A stretch of DNA of 64,000 nt from Hamadaea tsunoensis DSM 44101 (GTDB taxonomy: Bacteria; Actinomycetota; Actinomycetes; Mycobacteriales; Micromonosporaceae), in the NCBI RefSeq assembly GCF_000428945.1, contig NZ_AUAX01000004.1, positions 372,001 through 436,000 on the forward strand. The letters run 5' to 3'. The position numbers and the translations under genes were made by a program. Positions 7,934 to 15,613 of this stretch are shown here, piece by piece (within the stretch, counting starts at the first letter, position 1; each line of letters opens with the position of its first letter). The notes beneath the pieces are model-generated. The model ran no database searches. It saw only the letters and a list, made by a program, of their open reading frames with translations, and was not told the origin of the DNA.

Positions 7934-8542
7934 TCACAGATCGGCCACGCACTCGTGGCAACGCTGGCGTGCCGCATCCAGGTTGGCATGATCATCCTCG
8001 AACGCCTCGCCGGCTCGACACATTGCAATCCAGAAAGCCCTGTTCTCCCTCCAGCGCATGCTGCCCAACGACTCCAACCGCAGGAACGCCTTCACCAAGC
8101 GTCCCGTTCGTAGGTCATTGAACAGCGTCACCGCATAGCCGCTCGGAACTCCCTCGACCGTGCCGAGCACGGCGCGCAAACGGGAGGCGATCTCTTGCTG
8201 GTCTTCGTTGAGCGTGACATCCGGATCGAAATAGCCGTGCCTGGCAAGCAGGTCCGCCGCGTCGGCTTCCTCATCCGCCTCGATCAGATCCCACAGACCA
8301 CCGAACTCCTCAAGACGCCTTTGGGCATCCGCTCGCGGCGATCCGGCAGCAACGCACACGGCGACGGCAGCCTCAGCGGGAGCAAACCCAGCAACGAGAA
8401 GCTTCACAAAGGCGTCAGGAGCTGCGGCTCCAGACGCCAATTGCTCACGAGCTGCCCGCTCCAGCAGTTCATCGTTCGACGACGCTGACATGTCGAACAT
8501 CATGTCGCACCAACCACGCGCGTCCAGAGGTGTAGCGGGCAT
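7934..8542 (-). CDS. IS passenger protein of unknown function
   Basis: The longest frame starts at ATG 8542 (202 residues), only 9 bases inside the right inverted repeat. In-frame ATGs at 8503, 8500 and 8491 are alternative starts. The protein is soluble, helical and acidic, with segments LLERAAREQLASG, FVKLLVAGFAPAEAAVAV, DADLLARHGYFD-like and LNEDQQEIASRLRAVLG, and three Cys near the C-terminus. I recognise no family, catalytic motif or DNA-binding helix. It has little room for its own promoter and may be read from the interrupted host gene, which runs in the same direction. Roles such as transposition control or host fitness are speculation. Confidence 0.7.
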   Translation of the reverse strand: MPATPLDARGWCDMMFDMSASSNDELLERAAREQLASGAAAPDAFVKLLVAGFAPAEAAVAVCVAAGSPRADAQRRLEEFGGLWDLIEADEEADAADLLARHGYFDPDVTLNEDQQEIASRLRAVLGTVEGVPSGYAVTLFNDLRTGRLVKAFLRLESLGSMRWRENRAFWIAMCRAGEAFEDDHANLDAARQRCHECVADL

Positions 8543-8565
8543 TACCGCGGCTTCTCAAACACTCA

Positions 8566-9077
8566 CTTAGGGAAACCCCGCGTCCGGTTGCTTCTGTCGC
8601 AAGGATCTTGACGCACTCCGCCGCAGTTGCCAGGTCGGTCTGGTAGGGAAAGGCGACCAATGAGGACGAAACAAATGGCGTTTGCAGTCTACCGCTCATA
8701 AACTTGAGGTCTGCATAACTAATCTGACTCACAGTCGAATCTCTTAGCGCAATGCTCCAGGGAGGAGTGTCGTCGAGCTCTAAATAGACCTCTTCACCCA
8801 GGGCGGGGGAGGTCACCACGATCTCTCCAGTCCAATCAAGATCCCATGAGCTCGGCCAAGCCGAAGGCGCAAGCGAAGGTGACACCGAAGGTGTCGGCAT
8901 CGCCGAGACGGCGGATGTCGCAGGCGGAGTGTATACATCTGTACGGCCGGTGTTCGCCTCTGAGCTGTTGGGCCCGGCGGAATAGATCTGCACGAGACCG
9001 ACGGCCACACTGGCCACGGCACACATGCCGGCAATTACGGTCCATCTGGCGACGGAGCGCTCGCCGAATAGTGACAT
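8566..9077 (-). pseudogene. 5' part of an IS-interrupted membrane protein gene
   Basis: From ATG 9077 the product has one membrane helix (WTVIAGMCAVASVAVGLVQI), a Ser/Pro/Thr-rich linker (TPSVSPSLAPSAWPSSWDLD) and an extracytoplasmic domain starting EIVVTSPALGEEVYLELDD. The frame reaches the element at codon CTA-AG(T), then reads 34 foreign codons to a stop at 8469. Removing the element joins it to 6863-6997 in frame, giving a protein of about 210 residues. An in-frame ATG at 9284 would add 69 residues of doubtful coding quality. The region is visibly lower in GC than its surroundings. Confidence 0.75.
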
Positions 9078-9588
9078 GGGCGTAGCGTAAAGAAGCTGAT
9101 TGCCAAATGCAAGATTGAGCCTCTTGGGTTCGGCCGCGGCGCCAGTGCCCGAAGATGATCTCCCCGGGCCGCTCTCTGGCGTGACATGGAGCCACAGCGC
9201 CGTCTGGAACTGTGCAGGACTGAGCCTATTGTTTGATTCTACGCAGTTCGGTCCCTCAGTAGACGAACCTGACTGCCTCGTCATCGATCTAGGCCCGGGC
9301 GGGTATTCAGTGAGCCTTTCCCAGTAACGGTTCGTAACTCGGTGTGGTCATGTGGTGCGGCCGTGTTCGATGTGCAGCTTGATCTCTTGGTCGAGACCAC
9401 TTCTACAGGGGCTTCACTCTTTTCCGTTGCACCGCAACCCTTGCGGCGTGTCGCACCAGGACACTCGCCCAGCGCGACGGGCGGTTACTGCGAAGGGCTC
9501 AATGCCTTCAATCACCGCGGACACGCGCGATTGGCCACCGGCCAACCTGAGCTTGCCTTTCGGGGCCATTTCGCAGGAGCAGGTCGCC
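9078..9588. other. Gap between the interrupted gene and the hydrolase gene
   Basis: About 510 bases without a convincing gene. On the minus strand 9078-9284 stays open in the frame of the interrupted gene and could be its 5' extension. On the plus strand 9100-9327 is open but codes for an implausible mixture. At 9339-9378 lies the left copy of a 40-bp inverted repeat described separately. 9379-9588 holds nothing I recognise; it looks like scarred mobile-element DNA. Confidence 0.5.
9339..9378. repeat. Left copy of a perfect 40-bp inverted repeat
   Basis: This segment is the exact reverse complement of 10857-10896. On the minus strand it encodes the last residues of a DDE_Tnp_4-like transposase (LHIEHGRTT and stop) plus 10 bases. 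Beyond it the two copies diverge. Both transposase tails point outwards from the enclosed hydrolase gene. Confidence 0.9.
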
Positions 9589-10497
9589 TCAGGGGGATGT
9601 CGCCTCAGGGTGCTCGAGCAGACCGTGCATCCTCATCCAGCTCACGAAGGAGTCGAACCAGTCGGTGCTGGTCGTCTCCTTCGGGTACATGCCGAATCCG
9701 TGCCCGCCCTGCTCGTAGAAGTGGAGCTCCACGGGCCGCCCGGCAGCGCGCCAGTTCTCCACTAGGGGGAACCCGCTCGGGTCGATCAGGCCATCGTCTG
9801 CGGCAAGTGCGATGAACAGCGGCGGCGCGTCGTCGGGTACCTCGAACGCCGTGAGCGGACCGTAGATGTCGCCGATGAAGGCCGGCTTCGCATCCTCACC
9901 GACAAGGGCGGTGGCGACGGTGAGCATGGCACCGGCGGAGAAGCCGACCATGCCGACGCGCTCGGGATCGATTGTCCACTCGGACGCTCGGCTGCGCACG
10001 AGCGCGAACGCTGCGCGGGCGTCGGCGATCTGCGGGTCCAGGGCGCGGAGCGCGGTGGCTGGGTCATGCCAGTCCGATGGACGTGGTCCGGCCAGCATCG
10101 CCCTGATCGCTACGGCGAAGTCGTCAAGGTCCTCCGGGGTCGGCTTGAGCCGGTACTTCAGCACGAAGGCAGCTACGCCGCGGTTCGCGAGCGCGCGCGC
10201 AACGTCCCAGCCCTCGTTCTCCATGGACAGGGACATGAATCCTCCGCCCGGAGCCACGATCACGGCGGTGCCCGTGGCCTTGGCCGGATCCGGCAGGAAC
10301 GGCGTGAGCGTGGCGATGCCGACGTTGCGGGCGAACATGCTGCCGTACTCGCTGTGCCAGGCCTCTGGTGCCGAGGCGTTCGGCGGCTGCCCGGTTCCGA
10401 GCTCGATGGCGTCAGGCTGTGCGGGGATGGCGATCGGCGTCATCCCGTGCTTCTCGGGCACCGCGGGGGCGTAGCTGGTGGACGAGGCCGTGGTCAT
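9589..10497 (-). CDS. Alpha/beta hydrolase of the esterase/BD-FAE type
   Basis: The 302-residue protein starts at ATG 10497, preceded by GGAGAG at 4 bases; the longer frame to 10557 is unlikely. Hallmarks are the oxyanion-hole motif APGGGFMSL, the nucleophile Ser in GFSAGA, Asp in AADDGLID and His in GGHGFGMY. A PEDLDDFAVAIRAML segment matches lipolytic or acyl-sugar esterases. There is no signal peptide, so it is probably cytosolic, and its substrate is unknown. It lies between inverted transposase remnants and may have arrived with them. Confidence 0.8.
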   Translation of the reverse strand: MTTASSTSYAPAVPEKHGMTPIAIPAQPDAIELGTGQPPNASAPEAWHSEYGSMFARNVGIATLTPFLPDPAKATGTAVIVAPGGGFMSLSMENEGWDVARALANRGVAAFVLKYRLKPTPEDLDDFAVAIRAMLAGPRPSDWHDPATALRALDPQIADARAAFALVRSRASEWTIDPERVGMVGFSAGAMLTVATALVGEDAKPAFIGDIYGPLTAFEVPDDAPPLFIALAADDGLIDPSGFPLVENWRAAGRPVELHFYEQGGHGFGMYPKETTSTDWFDSFVSWMRMHGLLEHPEATSP

Positions 10498-10683
10498 GAG
10501 CTCTCCATTCGGGCGATGCACCAAGACAACGCGATGTCCGCGCTCGGCGCTGAGCATAAGGTCGCCGCGATCACGCCGATGCGGGTGGCCTGATTATGCC
10601 TGTCCAGGCAGACCTGTTCGGCCTGCGCCGGCACTCCGTGCGCTTCGACTGGGGCCCGTAGGGCGCAGGCTGTCTGCGCTGAC

Positions 10684-10887
10684 GTGAGTGACGGCGCTCT
10701 GACCGACGACCAACGCCAGCTCAACTGGCTTCAGGCGTACGCCCGAGCCCGAGCCGAACAAGCCAACTCGCTGCTCAAGACCACCTTCAAGGCAGTACGC
10801 CGGGTCAGCTTGTCGCCCGACATCATCGGCGCCATCGTCACCGCCGCCCTCGTCCTGCTGCACATCGAACACGGCCGCACCACATGA
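10684..10887 (+). pseudogene. C-terminal remnant of a DDE_Tnp_4-type transposase
   Basis: The 67-residue frame carries ARAEQANSLLKTTFKAVRRV and IIGAIVTAALVLLHIEHGRTT, the characteristic end of IS5-group DDE_Tnp_4 transposases. The catalytic core is absent, so this is a dead fragment. Its last 31 bases are part of the 40-bp inverted repeat that also occurs at 9339-9378. Confidence 0.75.
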
Positions 10888-10896
10888 CCACACCGA
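10857..10896. repeat. Right copy of a perfect 40-bp inverted repeat
   Basis: Exact reverse complement of 9339-9378. It spans the final codons of the transposase remnant (stop at 10885-10887) and 9 further bases. Together the copies bound a 1,558-bp segment holding the hydrolase gene. Host-like coding sequence resumes seven bases to the right. Confidence 0.9.
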
Positions 10897-10902
10897 CTGG
10901 CT

Positions 10903-11136
10903 GTGTTGCGGCTGCCCGGGCGGCGGTTCCCCGGCCTCTTCGTTCAGGGCGACACGCTGTCCGCGCTCCGAGACCTTCTCGATGCCGCCGCGGACTCCGG
11001 GGACGGCGCCGACGTTTTGGCGGAGGCCCGTTCCACGGTGTACGAGTGGCTTCACTGCTACGAGGACGCACTCGACAAGCACGGCATCACGCTGCCCTAC
11101 GCGAAACCCGCCGACAACCGCGGAGAAGACGGCTAG
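10903..11136 (+). CDS. N-terminally truncated small protein (DUF6959-like)
   Basis: The 77-residue frame starts at GTG 10903, directly after the mobile-element remnant. It begins LRLPGRRFPGLFVQGDTLSA, which in relatives (from memory, DUF6959) is preceded by about 15-20 residues, and ends DALDKHGITLPYAKP as relatives do. The missing start and the repeat boundary at 10896 suggest an insertion removed the original 5' end. No ribosome site precedes the GTG. Its TAG stop is shared base for base with the opposite-strand gene. Confidence 0.55.
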   Translation: MLRLPGRRFPGLFVQGDTLSALRDLLDAAADSGDGADVLAEARSTVYEWLHCYEDALDKHGITLPYAKPADNRGEDG

Positions 11137-11498
11137 TCCCGATCGAGCCGGGCGCTGAGCGTCTTCGGCGCGACCATCCGGTACGCCTCTTCGCACAGCT
11201 CCCCGATCTCCGCCCAATCCACCTTCCCGTCCAGGCGTACCCCGACCCACCCACGATGTCCCACGTAGGGCGGCCGGAAGAACACCGCCGGATTCGAGGC
11301 GATCAGAGCTGCCTGTTCCTCCAAGGAAGACGCCACCCACAGGTGCGGGAAGTCGTGGTCGTGATGCCCACCGTCCCAGAGCATGACGAAGTTCTTCTTG
11401 TCGCGTACGAACCAGCCGGGGGAGCCGTGCGACAGCCGCTGGTTCACCTCGGGAAACCGCGAGCAGATCGCGTCCACCTGGGACAGAAGAGTGCTCAT
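11133..11498 (-). CDS. MmcQ/YjbR family protein
   Basis: The 121-residue protein starts at ATG 11498. It has the family pattern: an N-terminal ICSRFPEVNQRLSHGSPGWF, a central NFVMLWDGGHHDHDFPHLWV, and a C-terminal HRGWVGVRLDGKVDWAEIGEL followed by a helix that ends SARLDRD. These proteins have a CyaY-like fold and are often described as DNA-binding, but their role is unsettled. The ATG overlaps the stop of the upstream SDR gene by four bases (ATGA), so it is the last gene of a coupled three-gene operon. Confidence 0.85.
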   Translation of the reverse strand: MSTLLSQVDAICSRFPEVNQRLSHGSPGWFVRDKKNFVMLWDGGHHDHDFPHLWVASSLEEQAALIASNPAVFFRPPYVGHRGWVGVRLDGKVDWAEIGELCEEAYRMVAPKTLSARLDRD

Positions 11499-12274
11499 CG
11501 CGCCGTCCACCCTCCGTCGATCAGCAGCGTCTCACCGGTGATCAGCGACGCCGCCGGCGAGCACAGGAACACGACCGCGCCCGCGACCTCGATCGGCTCC
11601 CCGATCCGGTGCAGCGCCGCGATCCGCTCGACGACATCCGCATGAAACGACGGGTCGGAGAGAACAGCGGACGTACCGGGCGTACGGATGAAGGTGGGGG
11701 CGACGGCGTTCACCGTGATCCCGTAGCCGCCCCACTCCACAGCCAGGCATTTCGTCAGGTGGGCGATCGCTGCCTTCGTCATGCAGTACACCGACTCGCC
11801 GGGCAGCGCGATCGCTCCCGCCTGGGAGCCGAGGTTCACGATCCGGCCGTAGCCCTGCTCGATCATCACGCGGCCGGCGGCCTGGCTGGCGAAGAACGTG
11901 CCCTTGAGGTTGATCCCGAGGGTCGCGTCGAAGTCCGCCTCGGTGACGTTCTCGGCCAGGTTCTCCGGGGCGATGCCGGCGTTGTTGACGAGGATGTCGA
12001 GGCGGCCGAACTCGCGTACGGTGGCGTCGACCGCGGGGGCGATCTGGGCGGTGTCGGCCACGTCGAGCTGGAGTTTCAGGGCGCGGCGGCCGCGGGCTTC
12101 GATCTCCTCGGCCACACCCGCGTCCGCGGAGATGTCGCGTAGGCCCAGGGCCACATCGGCGCCCGCCTCGGCGAGCGCCAGGGCGATGGCCCGGCCCAGG
12201 CCCCGGGCGGCGCCCGTGACGAGGGCTACCTGGTCGCGTACGTCGAACCGGGGCAGGGCGGGTGTGAAGGTCAT
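11495..12274 (-). CDS. Short-chain dehydrogenase/reductase
   Basis: The 259-residue classical SDR has the cofactor motif TGAARGLG (about residues 20-27), NNAG near residue 96, and catalytic Ser in NLGSQAGA and Tyr/Lys in YCMTK. The GTFFASQAAGRVM and DGGWTAR end are typical of the glucose or 3-oxoacyl reductase branch. It should oxidise or reduce an alcohol/ketone with NAD(P); the substrate is unknown. It overlaps the genes on both sides by four bases (ATGA), so all three are co-translated. Confidence 0.9.
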   Translation of the reverse strand: MTFTPALPRFDVRDQVALVTGAARGLGRAIALALAEAGADVALGLRDISADAGVAEEIEARGRRALKLQLDVADTAQIAPAVDATVREFGRLDILVNNAGIAPENLAENVTEADFDATLGINLKGTFFASQAAGRVMIEQGYGRIVNLGSQAGAIALPGESVYCMTKAAIAHLTKCLAVEWGGYGITVNAVAPTFIRTPGTSAVLSDPSFHADVVERIAALHRIGEPIEVAGAVVFLCSPAASLITGETLLIDGGWTAR

Positions 12275-12669
12275 GCAGACAGGTTAGGGCCTGCCGTCGG
12301 TCCCTGCGGCGTCTCGCCACCCAGCAAGGGGCCGGCCCAGACCGGCTGGGGTTCGTTGCCGAACAGCGCCATCAGCAGCAGCGCGATCGCGCCGAGATGG
12401 ATGAGGCCTGTGGCCACGCCGGACAGGAGGAACAGGCTGACGAAGTCCACGGAGGTGTCGACCTGGCTGAGCACGCCGCCGAGGATCACCGGAAGGGCGA
12501 GGCTCAGCACCACGCCGGTCAGCAGGAGCACCGCGCCCCACACCGCCAGCCGGGACGCGCGCGGGCTGAGCCGGCGGCGGCGTACCAGGACGACGACGAG
12601 GACGCCGATGTAGAAGAGCAGGGAGACGATCCCCGAGATGCTGGACAGCAGGGCGTAGCGGACGCTCAA
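12271..12669 (-). CDS. Four-helix membrane protein
   Basis: The 132-residue protein starts at ATG 12669 and opens the three-gene operon. Hydrophobic helices lie at SGIVSLLFYIGVLVVVLV, AVWGAVLLLTGVVLSLALPV, FVSLFLLSGVATGLIHLGAI and ALLLMALF, with a basic loop RRRRLSPRASR after the first. The C-terminal tail is Gly/Pro-rich. It matches no family I can name. The gene overlap with the SDR suggests linked expression, not shared function. Confidence 0.7.
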   Translation of the reverse strand: MSVRYALLSSISGIVSLLFYIGVLVVVLVRRRRLSPRASRLAVWGAVLLLTGVVLSLALPVILGGVLSQVDTSVDFVSLFLLSGVATGLIHLGAIALLLMALFGNEPQPVWAGPLLGGETPQGPTAGPNLSA

Positions 12670-12708
12670 CGATTCCTCCGCAAGAGTGGGCAGGTCGGCA
12701 TCGTAGCG

Positions 12709-13668
12709 TCAGAACTCCAGCACCCAGCGGCTGCGGCGCTGCTTCACCGTGAACCCCGCCGCCTCGTACACGCCGACGGCACCGGTCGGGCTGTCGGCGT
12801 CCACGCCCAGCGACGCCTCGTCGTACCCTTGCGCTTTCGCGTCGGTCAGGCAGCGCGCGATCAGCATGCTCGCGACGCCCTTGCGGCGCCAGTCGCGCAC
12901 CGTCCCGATGGTCCCGATGTACGCCTCCCGCTTCCCGGTCGCCTCGGTGTTCGCATCGAAGTAGTGCGCGAGCAGGAACGACACGGGTACGCCGGCCGCG
13001 TCGAACGCGTGGTAGGACAGGTCCGGCCGGAAGGTACGCGTACCGGTGGCCCACTGCTTCCACGACTCGGCGCTCATCGGGGTGAATCCCCAGTGGTCGG
13101 CGAACGTCGTGTTGCGCAGTTCCAGGGTCGCCTCGTCGTACGCGAAGTCGAACGGCGCCACGCGTACGCCGTCGACGGGCGCCGGCGGGGTGACGTCGGT
13201 GTGCAGGTCGCGGACCATGGTGAAGAAGTAGCGGCGCTCGGCGAACCCGGCCCGCGCCAGCAGCTTCCCCTTGTCGGTGTTGAGCTCGGCGGCCTCGGCG
13301 TGCAGCTGCAGCGGCGCGCCCGGGAAGCGGGCGGCGTGCAGGTCCGGGGCGACCCTGACGGCCCACTCGACGAGCTGCGCCCCCACGCCCTGCCGCCGGT
13401 ACGCCGGATGCACCAGGGCGTCGAAGAAGATCCGGTGATAGGGCTCGCCGCTCGTACCGAGGTGCAGGATCGCGACGGCGACGAGGTGCTCGCCGTCCCA
13501 CACCGCCCGGGTGCCGTGCTCGAGGTCCATCATGGGCGACTCGATTTCCTCGGTGAGGTCCTCGGCGCTGTAGTACTCACCGGTCTGGTCGACGACCTCC
13601 GCCTCGGAGATCAGCTGCGCCCACGCCGTGGCGTCGTCTACGCGTACAGGAGAGAAGCGGAAGGTCAT
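12709..13668 (-). CDS. Tandem GNAT acetyltransferase
   Basis: The 319-residue protein starts at ATG 13668; the frame extends far upstream but without codon quality. Two GNAT domains follow each other: the first has VHPAYRRQGVGAQLVEWAV (acetyl-CoA loop RxxGxG), the second has TVRDWRRKGVASMLIARCL and ends VGVYEAAGFTVKQRRSRW. The double-domain layout is shared with mycothiol synthase and many actinobacterial acetyltransferases of unknown acceptor. The gene is transcribed alone, divergent from the small acetyltransferase gene beside it. Confidence 0.85.
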   Translation of the reverse strand: MTFRFSPVRVDDATAWAQLISEAEVVDQTGEYYSAEDLTEEIESPMMDLEHGTRAVWDGEHLVAVAILHLGTSGEPYHRIFFDALVHPAYRRQGVGAQLVEWAVRVAPDLHAARFPGAPLQLHAEAAELNTDKGKLLARAGFAERRYFFTMVRDLHTDVTPPAPVDGVRVAPFDFAYDEATLELRNTTFADHWGFTPMSAESWKQWATGTRTFRPDLSYHAFDAAGVPVSFLLAHYFDANTEATGKREAYIGTIGTVRDWRRKGVASMLIARCLTDAKAQGYDEASLGVDADSPTGAVGVYEAAGFTVKQRRSRWVLEF

Positions 13669-13722
13669 GGAACGGAAGGCTAGGCGGAGCCGCCGGGCCG
13701 GGCCACCGGGTTTTGGGCTTAG

Positions 13723-14034
13723 ATGGAGGGTATGGAGATCAGCGTGACCGACGTGCCGGAGAAGGAGCGCTTCGAGGCGCGGACCGCGGAGGGGGAGCTG
13801 ACGGGGTTCGTCACCTACCAGCTCACCGGGACGATCATCGTCTACACCCACACCGAGGTCTTCCCCCAGTACGAGGGCCAGGGCATCGCGTCGCAGCTGG
13901 CCAAGGCCGTCATGGACGACGCGCGGGACCGCGGGCGGACCGTGGTGCCGGTGTGCCCCTACATCGCGAAGTGGCTGGAGAAGCACCCGGAGTACGAGCC
14001 GATCGTCGCCCGGACGACGCGCAAGGTCCGCTGA
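13723..14034 (+). CDS. Small GNAT-like acetyltransferase (Acetyltransf_CG type)
   Basis: The 103-residue protein contains the compact acetyl-CoA fold seen in the YjdJ-like family: TGFVTYQLTGTIIVYTHTEV, then QYEGQGIASQLAKAVMDDAR, then VVPVCPYIAKWLEKHPEY. The Cys in VPVCPY is conserved in the family. ATG 13723 is used because GGAGGG sits only one base before the second ATG (13732), too close to work. The acceptor substrate is unknown. Confidence 0.8.
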   Translation: MEGMEISVTDVPEKERFEARTAEGELTGFVTYQLTGTIIVYTHTEVFPQYEGQGIASQLAKAVMDDARDRGRTVVPVCPYIAKWLEKHPEYEPIVARTTRKVR

Positions 14035-14157
14035 TACGCAGGCCGGTACGGAGCCGCGGGTACGGGTAAAGATCCGTACGTTGCCCGATGTCCCGCGGGC
14101 CCGCCGGTTCCTACTGTGATGGGGGTCCGAACCACCCCGATCACAGAGGGAACCCCG

Positions 14158-14904
14158 ATGCGTATCACCGCGACCGCCGTCACCCTGTTCGCCGGTCTCG
14201 CCCTGCTGGCCGGCTGCGACAAGTCCGGTACGCCGAGCACCGCGGCGTCGGCGCAGACCGACGTGTCCGCCAGCTCCTCGGCGTCCGCGGAGTCTCCTGC
14301 GCCCGTCGCACCGTCGTCGGCGGCGTCCGCCTCGCCCGCCGGATGCGGGCTGAGCGGTACCGCGTCCGGCGGCTCCGGACCGGCGGCGCAGTTCATGAAG
14401 GCGTGGCTGAAGTGCGACGCGGCGACCGAGAAGTCGCTCACCGAGGCCGGCGCGTACGCGCAGGTGCAGGCGATCGGCGTACCGAAGCTGGACATGACGT
14501 GGTCCTACGTCGGCTGTGACGGGGCGATGGGCTCGTCCTACTGCACCTACCGCAACAAGCTCGGCTCGGACATGATCATCAAGTTGCACAACGAGACGAA
14601 CAAGATCGCCGAGGTGAAGCTCGACGCGACGGTCTACTACACCGACGCCGAGAAGTACGCCCGCGAGTTCCTCGACGCGTTCACCAACCACAACAAGCCG
14701 CGCATGGTGGCCCTCGCGTCGCAGTCGATCGTGGACAGCGTCGTGGTCGACGCCCCGCCGGCCGGCTACAACCTGACCAAGGCGCCCGACGACGCGAAGA
14801 CGTTCAACGCCCAGTTCACCGCCACCGGCGAGTACTGGATCGTGACCGTGCACGGGGCGCTCGGCAAGGCGCACGCCGTCACCTACTTCGGCAACGCCGG
14901 CTGA
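14158..14904 (+). CDS. Lipoprotein of unknown function
   Basis: The 248-residue protein starts at ATG 14158 after AGAGGGA. Its signal peptide ends in the lipobox LLAGC (Cys about 19), so it should be lipid-anchored outside the membrane. A Ser/Ala-rich linker of about 45 residues precedes a globular part with paired cysteines (AGCGLSG, LKCDAATEK, YVGCDGAMGSSYCTYRN). The final region (YTDAEKYAREFLDAFTNHNK) looks like a SnoaL/NTF2-type repeat. No neighbour hints at a role. Confidence 0.75.
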   Translation: MRITATAVTLFAGLALLAGCDKSGTPSTAASAQTDVSASSSASAESPAPVAPSSAASASPAGCGLSGTASGGSGPAAQFMKAWLKCDAATEKSLTEAGAYAQVQAIGVPKLDMTWSYVGCDGAMGSSYCTYRNKLGSDMIIKLHNETNKIAEVKLDATVYYTDAEKYAREFLDAFTNHNKPRMVALASQSIVDSVVVDAPPAGYNLTKAPDDAKTFNAQFTATGEYWIVTVHGALGKAHAVTYFGNAG

Positions 14905-14945
14905 CCCTGCGCCTCTCGCGGCTCCAGCGCCGCCGGCTCCGGCCT

Positions 14946-15026
14946 CAAGATCCCGTTTGGATCAGGGTTTCGCACGTAATCTTGGACCAAGATTCGGGTG
15001 ATTTCCCTGATCCAAACGGGATCTTG
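14946..15026. repeat. Double-palindrome intergenic element, copy 1
   Basis: Outer arms (CAAGATCCCGTTTGGATCAG and its complement) enclose an inner palindrome AATCTTGGACCAAGATT. The element fills the gap between two convergent genes. Two further copies, at 31091-31170 and 37293-37370, share the same outer arms and the same central 35-40 bases with few changes. It could act as a bidirectional terminator or be a miniature mobile repeat. Confidence 0.9.
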
Positions 15027-15066
15027 AGGGCTGCGCGGCGGGATCTTGCGCGCGGCGCGCGGCCCG

Positions 15067-15588
15067 TCAGAGCAGCTTGTAGAAGAACGTCGTCGGCTGG
15101 AGCACGCCGAACGCGTCGGCCGAGTGGTCGGGCATCACGCCGTAGCGCGTCCAGCCCGCGGTCGCGTACAGGGTCTCGGCGGGGCTGCCGGTCATGGTGT
15201 CCAGCATCAGCGCCGTGATCCCACGCTCCGCGGCGGCCGCCTCCGCCGTCGCGAGCAGCCGCCGGCCCAGCCCCTGACCGCGCGCCTTGCGGTGCACGAG
15301 CAGCTTCGCGACCTCCGCGCGGTGCAGGCCGTTCGTATAGGTCCGGGTCAGGTGCAGCTGGACCGTGCCGACCACCCCTTCCGGCGTACGCGCGAGCCAC
15401 AGCAGCGCACCGCCGTCGGCCACGGATCCGGCTACCTCGCCACGCCACCACGCGGCCGCGTCGGCAACGGTGAAGGGGAGCACGAAACCGACGGGGGCAC
15501 CGTCCTCGACGGCGTCGGCGAGCACCTCGGCCAGGTCCGGGACGGCCGCGGCGAACATGGTGGCGTCCGCCTGGACGATCTCTGCCAT
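15067..15588 (-). CDS. GNAT family acetyltransferase
   Basis: The 173-residue protein starts at ATG 15588. The acetyl-CoA motif VHRKARGQGLGRRLLATAE (about residues 108-126) and the following ERGITALMLDTMTGS strand are standard for GNAT enzymes. The C-terminus (PAETLYATAGWTRYGVMPD) matches relatives annotated as PhnO-like or antibiotic acetyltransferases, but the acceptor cannot be read from sequence. The TetR gene lies 25 bases upstream in the same direction, so the two may be co-transcribed. Confidence 0.85.
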   Translation of the reverse strand: MAEIVQADATMFAAAVPDLAEVLADAVEDGAPVGFVLPFTVADAAAWWRGEVAGSVADGGALLWLARTPEGVVGTVQLHLTRTYTNGLHRAEVAKLLVHRKARGQGLGRRLLATAEAAAAERGITALMLDTMTGSPAETLYATAGWTRYGVMPDHSADAFGVLQPTTFFYKLL

Positions 15589-15613
15589 GGCGGCGAGCGT
15601 ACCGGCCGACGTC

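Larger units (their letters stand above)
6998..8565. mobile_element. IS5-family insertion sequence with a passenger gene, 1,568 bp
   Basis: Perfect 15-bp terminal inverted repeats (TGAGTGTTTGAGAAG at 6998-7012, its complement at 8551-8565) are flanked by 5-bp direct repeats CTTAG (6993-6997, 8566-8570). Inside are a complete DDE transposase on the plus strand and a convergent minus-strand gene that fills the rest. IS5-family elements normally hold only the transposase in about 0.85-1.2 kb, so about 600 bp is extra cargo. Both ends and the target duplication are intact, suggesting a recent and possibly still mobile insertion. Confidence 0.88.

Noticed and set aside
12709-14874. A 721-codon minus-strand frame extending the GNAT gene upstream
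   Set aside because: Everything before ATG 13668 is antisense to the small GNAT and lipoprotein genes and lacks domain content.
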